DNA of 28,876 nucleotides, taken from NCBI GenBank assembly GCA_028696285.1, contig JAQVHJ010000002.1, positions 1 through 28,876 of the forward strand, written 5' to 3'. Of this stretch, positions 14,743 through 22,069 are shown piece after piece (within the stretch, counting starts at the first letter, position 1; each line of letters begins with the position of its first letter). This DNA is from a bacterium (GTDB lineage Bacteria; AUK180; JAQVHJ01). The position numbers were made by a program, and so were the translations under genes. Under the pieces are notes generated by a model. It was not told the origin of the DNA. It searched no databases and saw nothing but the letters and a program-made list of their open reading frames with translations.

Positions 14743-15590
14743 TTCAAAAAAAGAAACTGTTAAAAACAATTATAATATTCGCTCTTTGTTTTATACTATT
14801 TATTACTTATATCTTTCTTATCGAACCGAATCGGCTGGAGAAAACCTATTTAATTATTGAAACGGATCGTTTCCCGGAAAACTCACCACCCATAAAAATT
14901 ATTCATTTAACTGATTTTCATATAGACAAGATCGGTTGGCGTGAAAAACGGGTTTTGAAAATCCTGGCAAGCGAAGAACCCGATTTAATTTTTCTGTCCG
15001 GGGATTATCTTAATCGGAAAGACAAGCTCAAGGAACTTACAGAATATATAAGAAGTATTTCTGATATCGCCCCAATTTATTTTACCTTGGGGAATTGGGA
15101 TACCCTTGCAACTCAAGAAGCAGTAATAAAAGGCGGAGGAGTTAGCGTATTTGAGAAAAAGCTTAAAGTTCACCCTGTTCCCGGGAATAATTTTGAGTTT
15201 AATATCTTTTCTATCAAATATAATTGGGCATATATAGGAGAATCAAATGAAAAGCGGAGGTTGGATGAATTGCTTAAAGATTTAGATAAAGAATATTTTA
15301 CAATATTTTTAGCTCATACCCCCGACCATTTTCCATTTGCGATTGAGCATGATATCGATTTAATGCTTGCAGGACATACGCATGGGGGGCAGTTCAGATT
15401 ACCTTTTTTCGGCAGTTTCTATACTGACTCTAAATTCGGTAAGAAATACGAAAAGGGATATTTCAAGGAACGCAATACAATTTTATATGTTAACCGTGGA
15501 ATCGGAATGACAGGGAATATCAAATTCCGCGTACGCTCATTCTGCAGCCCTGAAATTTTAATTATTACTTTAAAATCAAAGAAGAAATGA
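14736..15590 (+). CDS. Membrane-anchored metallophosphoesterase (YkuE/LpxG-like)
   Basis: A 284-residue protein with one N-terminal membrane segment (about 9-29) and then a calcineurin-like phosphoesterase domain. The motifs in order are LTDFHID (D60, H62), LSGDYLN (G89, D90), LGNWD (119-122), AHTPDH (H194) and AGHTHGGQ (213-219). The catalytic-site GNHD has Trp in place of His, which may alter activity, although the metal ligands are intact. YkuE-like proteins face the periplasm or cytoplasmic membrane, and one branch (LpxG) hydrolyses UDP-diacylglucosamine in lipid A synthesis. The overlap with a heptose gene makes an LPS role tempting, but this is inference. It overlaps gmhB by 7 nt and the next gene by ATGA, so it is tightly coupled. 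Confidence 0.82.
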   Translation: MLVQKKKLLKTIIIFALCFILFITYIFLIEPNRLEKTYLIIETDRFPENSPPIKIIHLTDFHIDKIGWREKRVLKILASEEPDLIFLSGDYLNRKDKLKELTEYIRSISDIAPIYFTLGNWDTLATQEAVIKGGGVSVFEKKLKVHPVPGNNFEFNIFSIKYNWAYIGESNEKRRLDELLKDLDKEYFTIFLAHTPDHFPFAIEHDIDLMLAGHTHGGQFRLPFFGSFYTDSKFGKKYEKGYFKERNTILYVNRGIGMTGNIKFRVRSFCSPEILIITLKSKKK

Positions 15591-17323
15591 AAAACAGAAT
15601 AATTTTAATCTTAATTATCTTAATCTCCTTTGCTTTTATCAATGCAAAGTTTTTAACTACCGCTGAATTGAAAACAATGAAGGAAGCTCTTTCTGTAATT
15701 AACTGTTCAGAAGAAGATCTAAATTTTGATAAGAAGTGGGGTGAAGGAGAACTGCTTCTTCAGCCGGTGAAAGATTCTCTCGATAAACCTTTAACACTTC
15801 CTGATATTTCAGAAAGATTAAAGAATGAATTAACAGAAACACCGGTTATTGCTTCCGAAAACACCCGTAAAATACTGGGATTTGAATCTTCCTCAATTAC
15901 AGTAAAACCCATAAATAAATTCAAATCAAAAAATTCAGATGAATTTATAAATGAATTATTAATGATATTAAAATATAATGAGAATATTATAAATTCATTA
16001 AATATCAGCAATGAAGAGAAAAAAGAATTTTATAATACATACCTTGGCGAAGATGAAGTTAAGAGGGATATTATTTTATCTTTAAATAAACTCCCCTTAG
16101 ATAATCTTTTTCTATTATTCAAAAATTTTTATCCTTATTTCAATGATATTGAAGAAGCTGACATCTCCTTTTTAACTGATAAACAAGTAACCGAAGGAGA
16201 TTTTTTTATTTCCCTTTCGAAAGACGGGAACCATGAATATATTGTCGGGGCGCATCCTTTCGAAATTTTTATTGACCTTTCGGGAGATGATAAGTATACA
16301 TACTCCGATGATTACCTGGTTAATTCATTCCATTGTATCTTGGATTTTTCGGGAAATGATATATATCTCGGTGCAGAGAAAAGAGGACCCGGGTCAGGTT
16401 TATTCGGGATAGGAATAATAATTGACAAACAAGGAAACGATGAATACCTCGGAAATGATTTCTGTTTTGGCGCGGGGGTCGGAGGAATCGGCGTCGTTAT
16501 TGATGAGGGCGGAAAAGATTTGTATCGGGCAAACGACTTTTGTCTGGCGGCTGGATATTTCGGATTGGGAATTTTATTTGACTATTCTGATGATGATATT
16601 TATGAATCTTCAAGATTTTCACAGGGGTTTGCATCTGTAAAAGGAATCGGTGTTCTCTCCGATAAAAAAGGAAACGACATATATATAACAGGAAGACGGG
16701 TATTGCATCAGCCATTATATAACAATCATTATCAGTCTTTGTCTCAAGGTTTTTCAATCGGAATGCGCGGTGAAGATTTTGCCGGGGGGATCGGACTTCT
16801 TCATGATAAGGAAGGAAACGATAAATACATCGGGGATGTCTATGCTCAAGGAGCCGGCTACTGGTATGCACTTGGGATCTTATTCGATGAATCCGGAGAA
16901 GATGTTTATTCCGCATGGATATACGGCCAAGGTTCCGGTATCCATCTTGCTTCCGGGTGTTTAATCGACCTTAAGGGAAATGATTCTTATACATTAAACG
17001 ATGGTGTCGGCCAGGGCGGGGGGCATGACCTTGCTGTTGGTTTTCTTCTTGACCGAGAAGGAAACGACTATTATTCCGGAAGCGGTATTACACAGGGAGG
17101 AGGACATGCAAACGGAATCGGGATCTTAATAGATTCCTCGGGGAATGATGCATATTCAGGAGTTAAAGAAATAATCCAGGGCTGGGGAACCGGGGACAGG
17201 AATTCATGCAGTTTCGGAATTCTCTTAGACCTTGGAGGTAATGATAAATATTCAACACAAGGTAAAGATAATTTTATCTGGTTCGGAACAAAATATGGAG
17301 TCGGCATTGACAAGGAAAATTAA
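15587..17323 (+). CDS. Secreted protein with twelve GNDxY repeats, predicted beta-solenoid
   Basis: A 578-residue protein with a signal peptide (1-20). Residues 21-220 are a mixed helical domain I do not recognise. From about residue 222 to the end, twelve repeats of roughly 25 residues follow. Their consensus is GIGILxDxxGNDxY and then, often, QGxG (for example GIGILIDSSGNDAYSG, VGFLLDREGNDYYSG). The regular GxGxhhD strand and an acidic turn suggest a beta-solenoid with Asp/Asn ladders that could bind calcium, distinct from the GGxGxD RTX nonapeptide. One repeat near the centre is longer by about 20 residues. ATGA overlaps the previous gene and the HEAT gene starts inside its end. No catalytic residues are evident. 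Secretion to the periplasm or surface is inferred. Confidence 0.8.
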   Translation: MKNRIILILIILISFAFINAKFLTTAELKTMKEALSVINCSEEDLNFDKKWGEGELLLQPVKDSLDKPLTLPDISERLKNELTETPVIASENTRKILGFESSSITVKPINKFKSKNSDEFINELLMILKYNENIINSLNISNEEKKEFYNTYLGEDEVKRDIILSLNKLPLDNLFLLFKNFYPYFNDIEEADISFLTDKQVTEGDFFISLSKDGNHEYIVGAHPFEIFIDLSGDDKYTYSDDYLVNSFHCILDFSGNDIYLGAEKRGPGSGLFGIGIIIDKQGNDEYLGNDFCFGAGVGGIGVVIDEGGKDLYRANDFCLAAGYFGLGILFDYSDDDIYESSRFSQGFASVKGIGVLSDKKGNDIYITGRRVLHQPLYNNHYQSLSQGFSIGMRGEDFAGGIGLLHDKEGNDKYIGDVYAQGAGYWYALGILFDESGEDVYSAWIYGQGSGIHLASGCLIDLKGNDSYTLNDGVGQGGGHDLAVGFLLDREGNDYYSGSGITQGGGHANGIGILIDSSGNDAYSGVKEIIQGWGTGDRNSCSFGILLDLGGNDKYSTQGKDNFIWFGTKYGVGIDKEN

Positions 17324-18221
17324 TCTGTTTATTTTTATTTTAATCTTGACCTTTACAATTCAAACAACCGCAGAGATCTCTGAAGAAAAACTTGAAGAGC
17401 TCTTTAAAACAGCATCGTTATGGGAGGTTGGGGATAATAAAGAATTAGTACAGAATGCACGGAATGAACTGATCAGTATCGGTCAGCCTGCATATGAATT
17501 CATTATCAATAAAAAACTCGGCAGTAACGATTCTCTTCAGTTCCGGGCATTGGAAGCTGTAATTCCCGCAAAACCCGCGATTGCAATACCCTTGTTAAGA
17601 AATGTATTAAAAGATGAAAAACAAAATCCTGCGTCAAGAAAAGACGCGATCTATTTTCTTGGAAAGCTTCAGGATTCAGAAGAAAAGGATTATATTTTAG
17701 CGCTGTTTAATAACAGGGATTACCAAAGCGCAGTGGTTAATTATTCAAAACAGCTGAAGATATCAGAAATCGAACCGCTGGTTATAAAGGAATTGCCGGA
17801 GCTTACAGAACCAAGGGCGATTTCATACATAGATGTTCTCGGAGAGATTGGAACAGATGCTTCTGTTGAATTCTTAATAAATTATCTTCAATCTGATAGA
17901 AATATGATCTTACGAACCGCTGCAGAAAACAGTTTGATGAGATTGATTAAATCAGGTAATTATGAGATGTTTATAACCTCCCTTCAAAAAACAAAATCAG
18001 ATCAGTTAAAATATCACTTAATAACAATCATCGCATCAACCAATAATCCCGATCTTGAAGATATCTTGATCGAACAGTTAAATGATAAAAACTGGATAAT
18101 AAGGTATCTTACGGTTAAAAAACTTAAGGAATTTTCACCTTCACAAAAAATTTCAAATGCTTTAGAACAGTTAAAGGCAAAAGAAAATAACCCAATAATC
18201 CTCTCTTTTTTGGAAACATAA
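17295..18221 (+). CDS. Exported HEAT-repeat protein
   Basis: The ATG at 17295 gives 308 residues and overlaps the solenoid gene by 29 nt. A TTG at 17307 with GGAG 6 nt upstream is an equally good start. Either gives a signal peptide (KINLFIFILILTFTIQTTA). The remainder is about five to six HEAT/PBS-like helical repeats with the usual hydrophobic/Ala pattern, such as ASRKDAIYFLGKLQD, YIDVLGEIGTDASVEFLINYL and NWIIRYLTVKKLKEF. Such alpha-solenoids act as scaffolds for protein-protein contacts. The overlap suggests that it works with the preceding solenoid in the periplasm. No enzyme motif is seen. Confidence 0.78.
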   Translation: MESALTRKINLFIFILILTFTIQTTAEISEEKLEELFKTASLWEVGDNKELVQNARNELISIGQPAYEFIINKKLGSNDSLQFRALEAVIPAKPAIAIPLLRNVLKDEKQNPASRKDAIYFLGKLQDSEEKDYILALFNNRDYQSAVVNYSKQLKISEIEPLVIKELPELTEPRAISYIDVLGEIGTDASVEFLINYLQSDRNMILRTAAENSLMRLIKSGNYEMFITSLQKTKSDQLKYHLITIIASTNNPDLEDILIEQLNDKNWIIRYLTVKKLKEFSPSQKISNALEQLKAKENNPIILSFLET

Positions 18222-18239
18222 AAACTCTTATAAACAGAT

Positions 18240-18268
18240 TTGAAATTATTAAAGATTTATGTTATAAT
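18240..18268 (+). promoter_or_regulatory. Extended -10 promoter immediately upstream of the outer-membrane gene
   Basis: TTGAAA (18240-18245), 17 bp, TATAAT (18263-18268) preceded by TGT. Expected start is near 18275, one nucleotide before the likely ATG at 18276. See the leaderless finding. Confidence 0.7.
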
Positions 18269-18275
18269 GAATATT

Positions 18276-19496
18276 ATGAAAGTGAAATTTATCTTTTTCT
18301 TTATTCTTGTTATCCTTTTATCCGGTTACGGGGTTACAGATAAAAAGACAATAAATGTTTTTCTCGATTCTTATGTTGAGATTGATATTGACTATATTAA
18401 AACTCAAATTCCATTTGTCAATTATGTTAACGACAAAGGAGATGCAGATGTTCACGTACTGATCAATTCAAGAGAGACCTCAAGCGGAGGTATTGAATAC
18501 CACATGAAATTCATCGGGTATAAAAAGCATGAGGGACTGGAGTATAATGTTTTTTGCTATTCTAATCCGACCGATGCAGATGCCTCTGTCAGAGATAAAA
18601 TCGTTGAAGGATTAAAAAAGGGCTTATTCCCTTATTTACTTGAATATGAAATTGTATCAGACCTGAATATTCAATATCATGAAAAACTCCAAAGGCCGCA
18701 AAAAGATCCGTGGAACTTCTGGGTATTTAACATCTCTCTTAACGGAAGTATCAGCGGAGAAGAATCTGCTGAATATTCAAATTTCTGGACAGCGCTTTCA
18801 GCATCAAGAACTACTGAAAGGAATAAATTCAGAGCAGCTTTCTCTTACAGCAGAAGTGAGAATCATTATGAACTTGAACAATTAAGCGATTTTACAACAA
18901 TATCATGGTTCAGGGATTTCAATTCTTATTATGTTTACAGTTTATCAGACCATTGGTCTCTCGGATGTAACTGGGGCATGTTCACTTCAACATACAGTAA
19001 TATAAAATTTGAAGGTTTTGCTGTTCCTGCAATTGAATATAACATTTTTCCTTACTCTGAATCTGCATTCAGGGAACTTTCTTTTAAATATCGGTTATTA
19101 TTCAAGCACTCTGAATATTTTGAGGAAACTATCTACGATAAAACAATGGATAATTTCACCGGCCAGGGCATTGAAATATATTATTTTATTAAGCAGGCCT
19201 GGGGAGATATTTATGTCTTCCTGACAGCAAAACATTATTTTGAGGATTTTGACTTCAATAACGTTTCACTTTCTCCAACTATCAATATTAAATTATTCAG
19301 GGGATTATCTTTGTCCATTGACGGAAATTTCACAATGGTCCACGACCAGTACTTCCTTTCAAAAGAAGGTGTAACCGAAGAAGATGTTCTTCTCCAGCGC
19401 AAGCAGCTCCAAACACAGTACAACTACAGCCTGGGAATCGGTTTCAACTACACCTTCGGCTCAATCTACAGTAATGTAGTTAATACAAGATTTTAG
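18276..19496 (+). CDS. Outer-membrane beta-barrel protein with N-terminal alpha/beta domain
   Basis: I start at ATG 18276 (406 residues), which begins a signal peptide (MKVKFIFFFILVILLSGYG). The frame runs back to TTG 18240, but that lies inside the promoter. Residues 25-130 form a small domain with IDYIKTQIPFVNYV and DADVHVLINSRETSSGG, a pattern I recall from FCB-group proteins of this type. Residues 140-406 show alternating hydrophobic/polar strands rich in Tyr, Phe and Trp, ending NTRF. A C-terminal Phe is the usual barrel-assembly signal. No SD is visible. It has its own promoter 18 nt after the HEAT gene and may form part of the same envelope cluster. Confidence 0.72.
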   Translation: MKVKFIFFFILVILLSGYGVTDKKTINVFLDSYVEIDIDYIKTQIPFVNYVNDKGDADVHVLINSRETSSGGIEYHMKFIGYKKHEGLEYNVFCYSNPTDADASVRDKIVEGLKKGLFPYLLEYEIVSDLNIQYHEKLQRPQKDPWNFWVFNISLNGSISGEESAEYSNFWTALSASRTTERNKFRAAFSYSRSENHYELEQLSDFTTISWFRDFNSYYVYSLSDHWSLGCNWGMFTSTYSNIKFEGFAVPAIEYNIFPYSESAFRELSFKYRLLFKHSEYFEETIYDKTMDNFTGQGIEIYYFIKQAWGDIYVFLTAKHYFEDFDFNNVSLSPTINIKLFRGLSLSIDGNFTMVHDQYFLSKEGVTEEDVLLQRKQLQTQYNYSLGIGFNYTFGSIYSNVVNTRF

Positions 19497-19523
19497 GGAC
19501 AGAGAGACTTGGTACCCGGGTAA

Positions 19524-19978
19524 TGTCAAGTATTTTGTGTAATTTTATTTTTTTTCTTTTTTTCTCCGGGGGTGTGGAGGTGTGTCTTTTTTTCTTTTTG
19601 ATCCACCTTTTTCTTTTTTAGATGATACCTGTTGTCGTTATAAACCCAGAATATACAGAACGCTATTCTATCGACAGATTTGGAATTGTTAAAACATCCC
19701 ATATAATGGGTTCTCTGACGAAAGAATTTATTTGCCCTTTCCAGACGTGAAGTACTTCTGATTAAAACCCCGTCTCTTCTGTCAAAATCAAGGTAGGTAA
19801 GAGTGTTGTCGAAGTTTATTTTAAGTTTACGTACTGCTCGGCCTTCTGTCTTACTCCATTTCTCGCTGAAATCTTTCAGGTTTGATTTAATTTCACTCTT
19901 GCTTTTTCCCTGCCAGATATTAGAACTGTCAGAAGAATATTCTTCCCTGTGTTTCGAAATTACACAAACTATTTTACA
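19524..19978 (-). mobile_element. Internally deleted IS256-like insertion sequence remnant
   Basis: The ends at 19524-19545 and 19957-19978 are 22-bp inverted repeats matching at 19 positions; both contain TTTGTGTAATTT on the appropriate strand. Between them lies only the C-terminal part of a transposase. The element is about 455 bp, far below a full IS256-type element (about 1.3 kb). Eight-base flanks (CCGGGTAA and CTACAACC) show no target duplication. Ends with TTTACACAA-like sequence are common in the IS256 family. Confidence 0.7.
19526..19978 (-). pseudogene. Transposase C-terminal fragment (IS256/Mutator-like)
   Basis: The minus-strand frame opens after a TAG and stops with TGA at 19528-19526, inside the end repeat, as IS transposases often do. 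It reads 150 residues. A WSKTEGRAVRKLKINFDNTL segment is followed by RRDGVLIRSTSRLERANKFF, then RQRTHYMGCF, matching the final (R)(S/T)T(N/S)xLERxNxxxRxRT...G motif of IS256/Mutator transposases. The catalytic DDE domain is missing. The tail is a Lys-rich low-complexity run (19550-19620) over a T-rich tract. No start codon is apparent. Confidence 0.7.
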
Positions 19979-19998
19979 CTACAACCATTATCTGCCCC

Positions 19999-20027
19999 TT
20001 GATATTTTTTCTGTTTTATGTTATACT
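19999..20027 (+). promoter_or_regulatory. Extended -10 promoter of the UPF0158/HD operon
   Basis: TTGATA (19999-20004), 17 bp, TATACT (20022-20027) preceded by TGT. Expected start is near 20034, so the leader is only about 16 nt and contains the AAGGAGAAG Shine-Dalgarno site of the gene at 20050. Confidence 0.75.
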
Positions 20028-20049
20028 TAATTAATTAAGGAGAAGAAAT

Positions 20050-20469
20050 ATGACCGATTTAAAACAGATCAAAGAAGCGTTCTCAAGCACGCATAAAGAC
20101 AGAATATATATTCTTGACAAAAAGACCTTGCAAATAATTGAAGTTTCAAATGAAGATGAAGAGGATTATCAGCTTGAGATAGCTCAAAAGGTTCAGAAGT
20201 CTCCGGACCGATATCTTAACATTCCGAAGCGGAGCGCAGGAAGCAGCTATAACGACATGGTCGAATTCATTCATACTAAAATTTCTAATAAAGGTCTTCA
20301 AACAAAATTAGAAAAAGCAATCGCTACTGAAAAGGCGGCATTTGCAAGATTTAAGGATATTCTTTCTGTTGAAGATCCGGAAACCTTAAAGACTTGGTAT
20401 GTTTTTTTAGATAAAAAAGTTGAAGAAGAATTGATCTCATTCCTTAGAGAAAACAATGTCAATATTTAG
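20050..20469 (+). CDS. UPF0158 family protein
   Basis: A 139-residue soluble protein with AAGGAGAAGAAAT before the ATG. It follows the UPF0158 pattern: an N-terminal strand pair RIYILDKKTLQIIEVS, then SPDRYLNIPK, DMVEFIHTKI, a conserved KAAFARFKDIL, and WYVFLDKKVEEELISFL near the end. The length is typical. The family's biochemical role is unknown. It is transcribed from a good promoter and lies 14 nt upstream of an HD-domain gene, so the two may act together. No membrane or export signal is present. Confidence 0.8.
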   Translation: MTDLKQIKEAFSSTHKDRIYILDKKTLQIIEVSNEDEEDYQLEIAQKVQKSPDRYLNIPKRSAGSSYNDMVEFIHTKISNKGLQTKLEKAIATEKAAFARFKDILSVEDPETLKTWYVFLDKKVEEELISFLRENNVNI

Positions 20470-20483
20470 GAAAGGAGGAATAA

Positions 20484-21290
20484 ATGAAATTTCCCGTAAG
20501 TAAATTCCAGAAGAATCTTGAGAAGCAATTGATTGAATCATCAACGGGCAAGGTTCGGGAAGTTTTTCAATATCTTATTGACAATGAAGAACTAAACCAT
20601 CTCCAAGAATATGCAAATATCGTTTCGATAAATAGGCTTGGCTATAATGACCATGGTCCTGTGCACGCCAGAGTGGTTGCAAAGAATGCATTTACTTTAA
20701 TGAAATTACTCGAGAATAAAGTCCCGACTTCTCTTCAAAACGAGCACCTGGGATCATTTGAAGATTCAACAATTGTTCTCCTTATCTCGGCATTTTGCCA
20801 TGACCTCGGAATGACAATGGGTAGACATGACCACGAGCGCAATTCAATTATTATCGGTTCAAATTGCATTGAAGAGATCCTTAACAGATTTTATACTGAT
20901 AACTATTACGTAATGATCCTTAAAGCAATGGTCTTTGAAACAATCATTGGGCACATGGGTGAATTTGATGTTAGCTCTATTGAAGCAGGAGTTCTTCTTG
21001 TCAGTGACGGATGCGACATGACTAAAGGCAGGGCGAGAATTCCATATGCAATGCAGACAAAACCAACAATAGGAGATATCCATAAATATTCCGCAATGAG
21101 TATCAATCAGGTTCATATTGAACCGGGCGATGATAAGCTTCCTATAAAAATTACGGTTGACATGGATGACAAAGCAGGAATATTCCAGATAGAACAGGTC
21201 CTCTATCCAAAGGTTATTAAAAGCTCAATAAAAAAATACATTCAAATCATTGCCCGTTTGAAGGACGGAACAGAACTGCCGTATCAATAA
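20484..21290 (+). CDS. HD-domain metal-dependent phosphohydrolase
   Basis: A 268-residue protein with a strong GGAGG-type SD (AAAGGAGGAATAA). HD superfamily residues: H61 in DHGPVHARVV, H106-D107 in FCHDLGM, histidines at 115 and 117 in RHDHERNS, H157 in IIGHMG, and D175 in LVSDGCDM. Such enzymes hydrolyse nucleotides or cyclic dinucleotides; the spacing (H...HD...H...D) is canonical but does not fix a substrate. Residues 185-268 form a C-terminal beta-rich extension (IKITVDMDDKAGIFQIEQVL) not part of the minimal HD fold. It is co-transcribed with the UPF0158 protein. Archaeal and bacterial relatives are annotated only as HD phosphohydrolases. Confidence 0.82.
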   Translation: MKFPVSKFQKNLEKQLIESSTGKVREVFQYLIDNEELNHLQEYANIVSINRLGYNDHGPVHARVVAKNAFTLMKLLENKVPTSLQNEHLGSFEDSTIVLLISAFCHDLGMTMGRHDHERNSIIIGSNCIEEILNRFYTDNYYVMILKAMVFETIIGHMGEFDVSSIEAGVLLVSDGCDMTKGRARIPYAMQTKPTIGDIHKYSAMSINQVHIEPGDDKLPIKITVDMDDKAGIFQIEQVLYPKVIKSSIKKYIQIIARLKDGTELPYQ

Positions 21291-21664
21291 GATTCTGTTT
21301 CCATTACTGCCTTACATACCGAAAATTCCTTTTTAACCCTTAGATTGCTTCGTTCGATTGCAAATGCAATCTCACTGGTAAATCGCAATCACTTGCCAGA
21401 TCTCAACTTTATCTCAATAGCGCAGCAACGAAAAGTAACGTTATTTTTTTTGAAGATGTTATAATGTTATTGCGAAGAAGTTCATGCAAATGAACAACTG
21501 TGGCAATCCATAGTCGTGATTCGTGAATCGTGATCCGTGAATCGAAAGAAAAAACATGTTATAAACAATTTATTGTTACTATGTCTGTAGGCCGCGATTT
21601 TAATCACGGTGAAGTATCAATATCTATAATACATTCATTTGTTTCAGGTTAACTTATTTTTATC
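21291..21664. repeat. Gene-free stretch with dispersed repeat pieces
   Basis: No gene is visible. It holds TTATTGCGAAGAAGTTCATG with a TGGCAATCC end near 21468-21510 (compare 4091-4134), and CGTGATTCGTGAATCGTGAT units at about 21512-21545 (compare 4178 and 12876). GCCGCGATTTTAATCACGG near 21592 is a short imperfect palindrome. An isolated TGTTATAAT occurs at 21457-21465, without a matching -35. Confidence 0.5.
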
Positions 21665-21693
21665 TTGACAAATTATTATTTTCATGTTATAAT
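21665..21693 (+). promoter_or_regulatory. Perfect extended sigma70 promoter of the second HTH/nucleotidyltransferase pair
   Basis: TTGACA (21665-21670), 17 bp, TATAAT (21688-21693), preceded by TGT. Both hexamers are full consensus. Expected start is near 21700, within the first operator dyad. Confidence 0.87.
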
Positions 21694-21731
21694 GTATAAG
21701 TTTTTTATACATATGTATAAATAATTTATAC
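21694..21731. promoter_or_regulatory. Two phased operator dyads GTATAA-N5-TTATAC
   Basis: Identical half-sites occur twice: 21694-21710 and 21715-21731, each GTATAA, five bases, TTATAC. The centres are 21 bp apart, two helical turns, so two dimers would bind the same face of the DNA. The junction itself creates a perfect palindrome TATACATATGTATA (21706-21719). They lie between the -10 and the SD (AAGGAG), where binding blocks transcription. Confidence 0.75.
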
Positions 21732-21742
21732 AAGGAGAAATA

Positions 21743-22069
21743 ATGCTCAAAGCTATTCTGGGAAATGAAACGAAGGAAAAAATATTGCTTTATATTTACG
21801 TCTTTAAAAAAGCATATATAAGGGAAATTTCAAATGTATTTGAAATTCCGGTAAGAAGTGTTGCGAATCAATTGGATCGATTGGAAGAAGGGGCTGTTCT
21901 GGTAAGTAATCTTGAAGGGAAAATAAGAATATATCAATTCAATCCTAATTATGTTTTTCTGAAAGAATTGCTGGCTCTTCTCGAAAAGGAATATTCAATT
22001 CTCCCCTTAAAAGAAAAAGAAAAATATTTTATAAAAAGGAAACGTCCGAGAAAAAGAGAGAAGCCGTGA
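21743..22069 (+). CDS. Winged-helix transcriptional regulator, partner of downstream nucleotidyltransferase
   Basis: A 108-residue protein with AAGGAG before the ATG. Residues 5-65 are a compact ArsR/AbiEi-like winged helix: NETKEKILLYIYVFKKAYIR, EISNVFEIPVRSVANQLDRL as the HTH, then a GAVLVSNLEGKIRIYQFN wing. The C-terminus is very basic (KRKRPRKREKP), suiting nucleic-acid contact. It is the first gene after a perfect promoter with two phased dyads, so autoregulation by this protein is the simplest reading. Its TGA overlaps the GTG start of the nucleotidyltransferase (GTGA), fixing the expression ratio. It is probably the antitoxin-like member of a two-gene module. Confidence 0.82.
   Translation: MLKAILGNETKEKILLYIYVFKKAYIREISNVFEIPVRSVANQLDRLEEGAVLVSNLEGKIRIYQFNPNYVFLKELLALLEKEYSILPLKEKEKYFIKRKRPRKREKP

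Noticed and set aside
15587..17323. RTX toxin assignment for the GNDxY protein
   Set aside because: The GGxGxDxUx nonapeptide is absent; repeats are about 25 residues long and no type I secretion genes adjoin.
19803..20030. 75-codon plus-strand frame
   Set aside because: It is antisense to the transposase remnant and runs through one IS end and the next promoter.
21694..21742. Riboswitch in the leader of the second HTH gene
   Set aside because: The dyads are short DNA-operator-type half-sites in a leader of only about 40 nt, too small for a known riboswitch.
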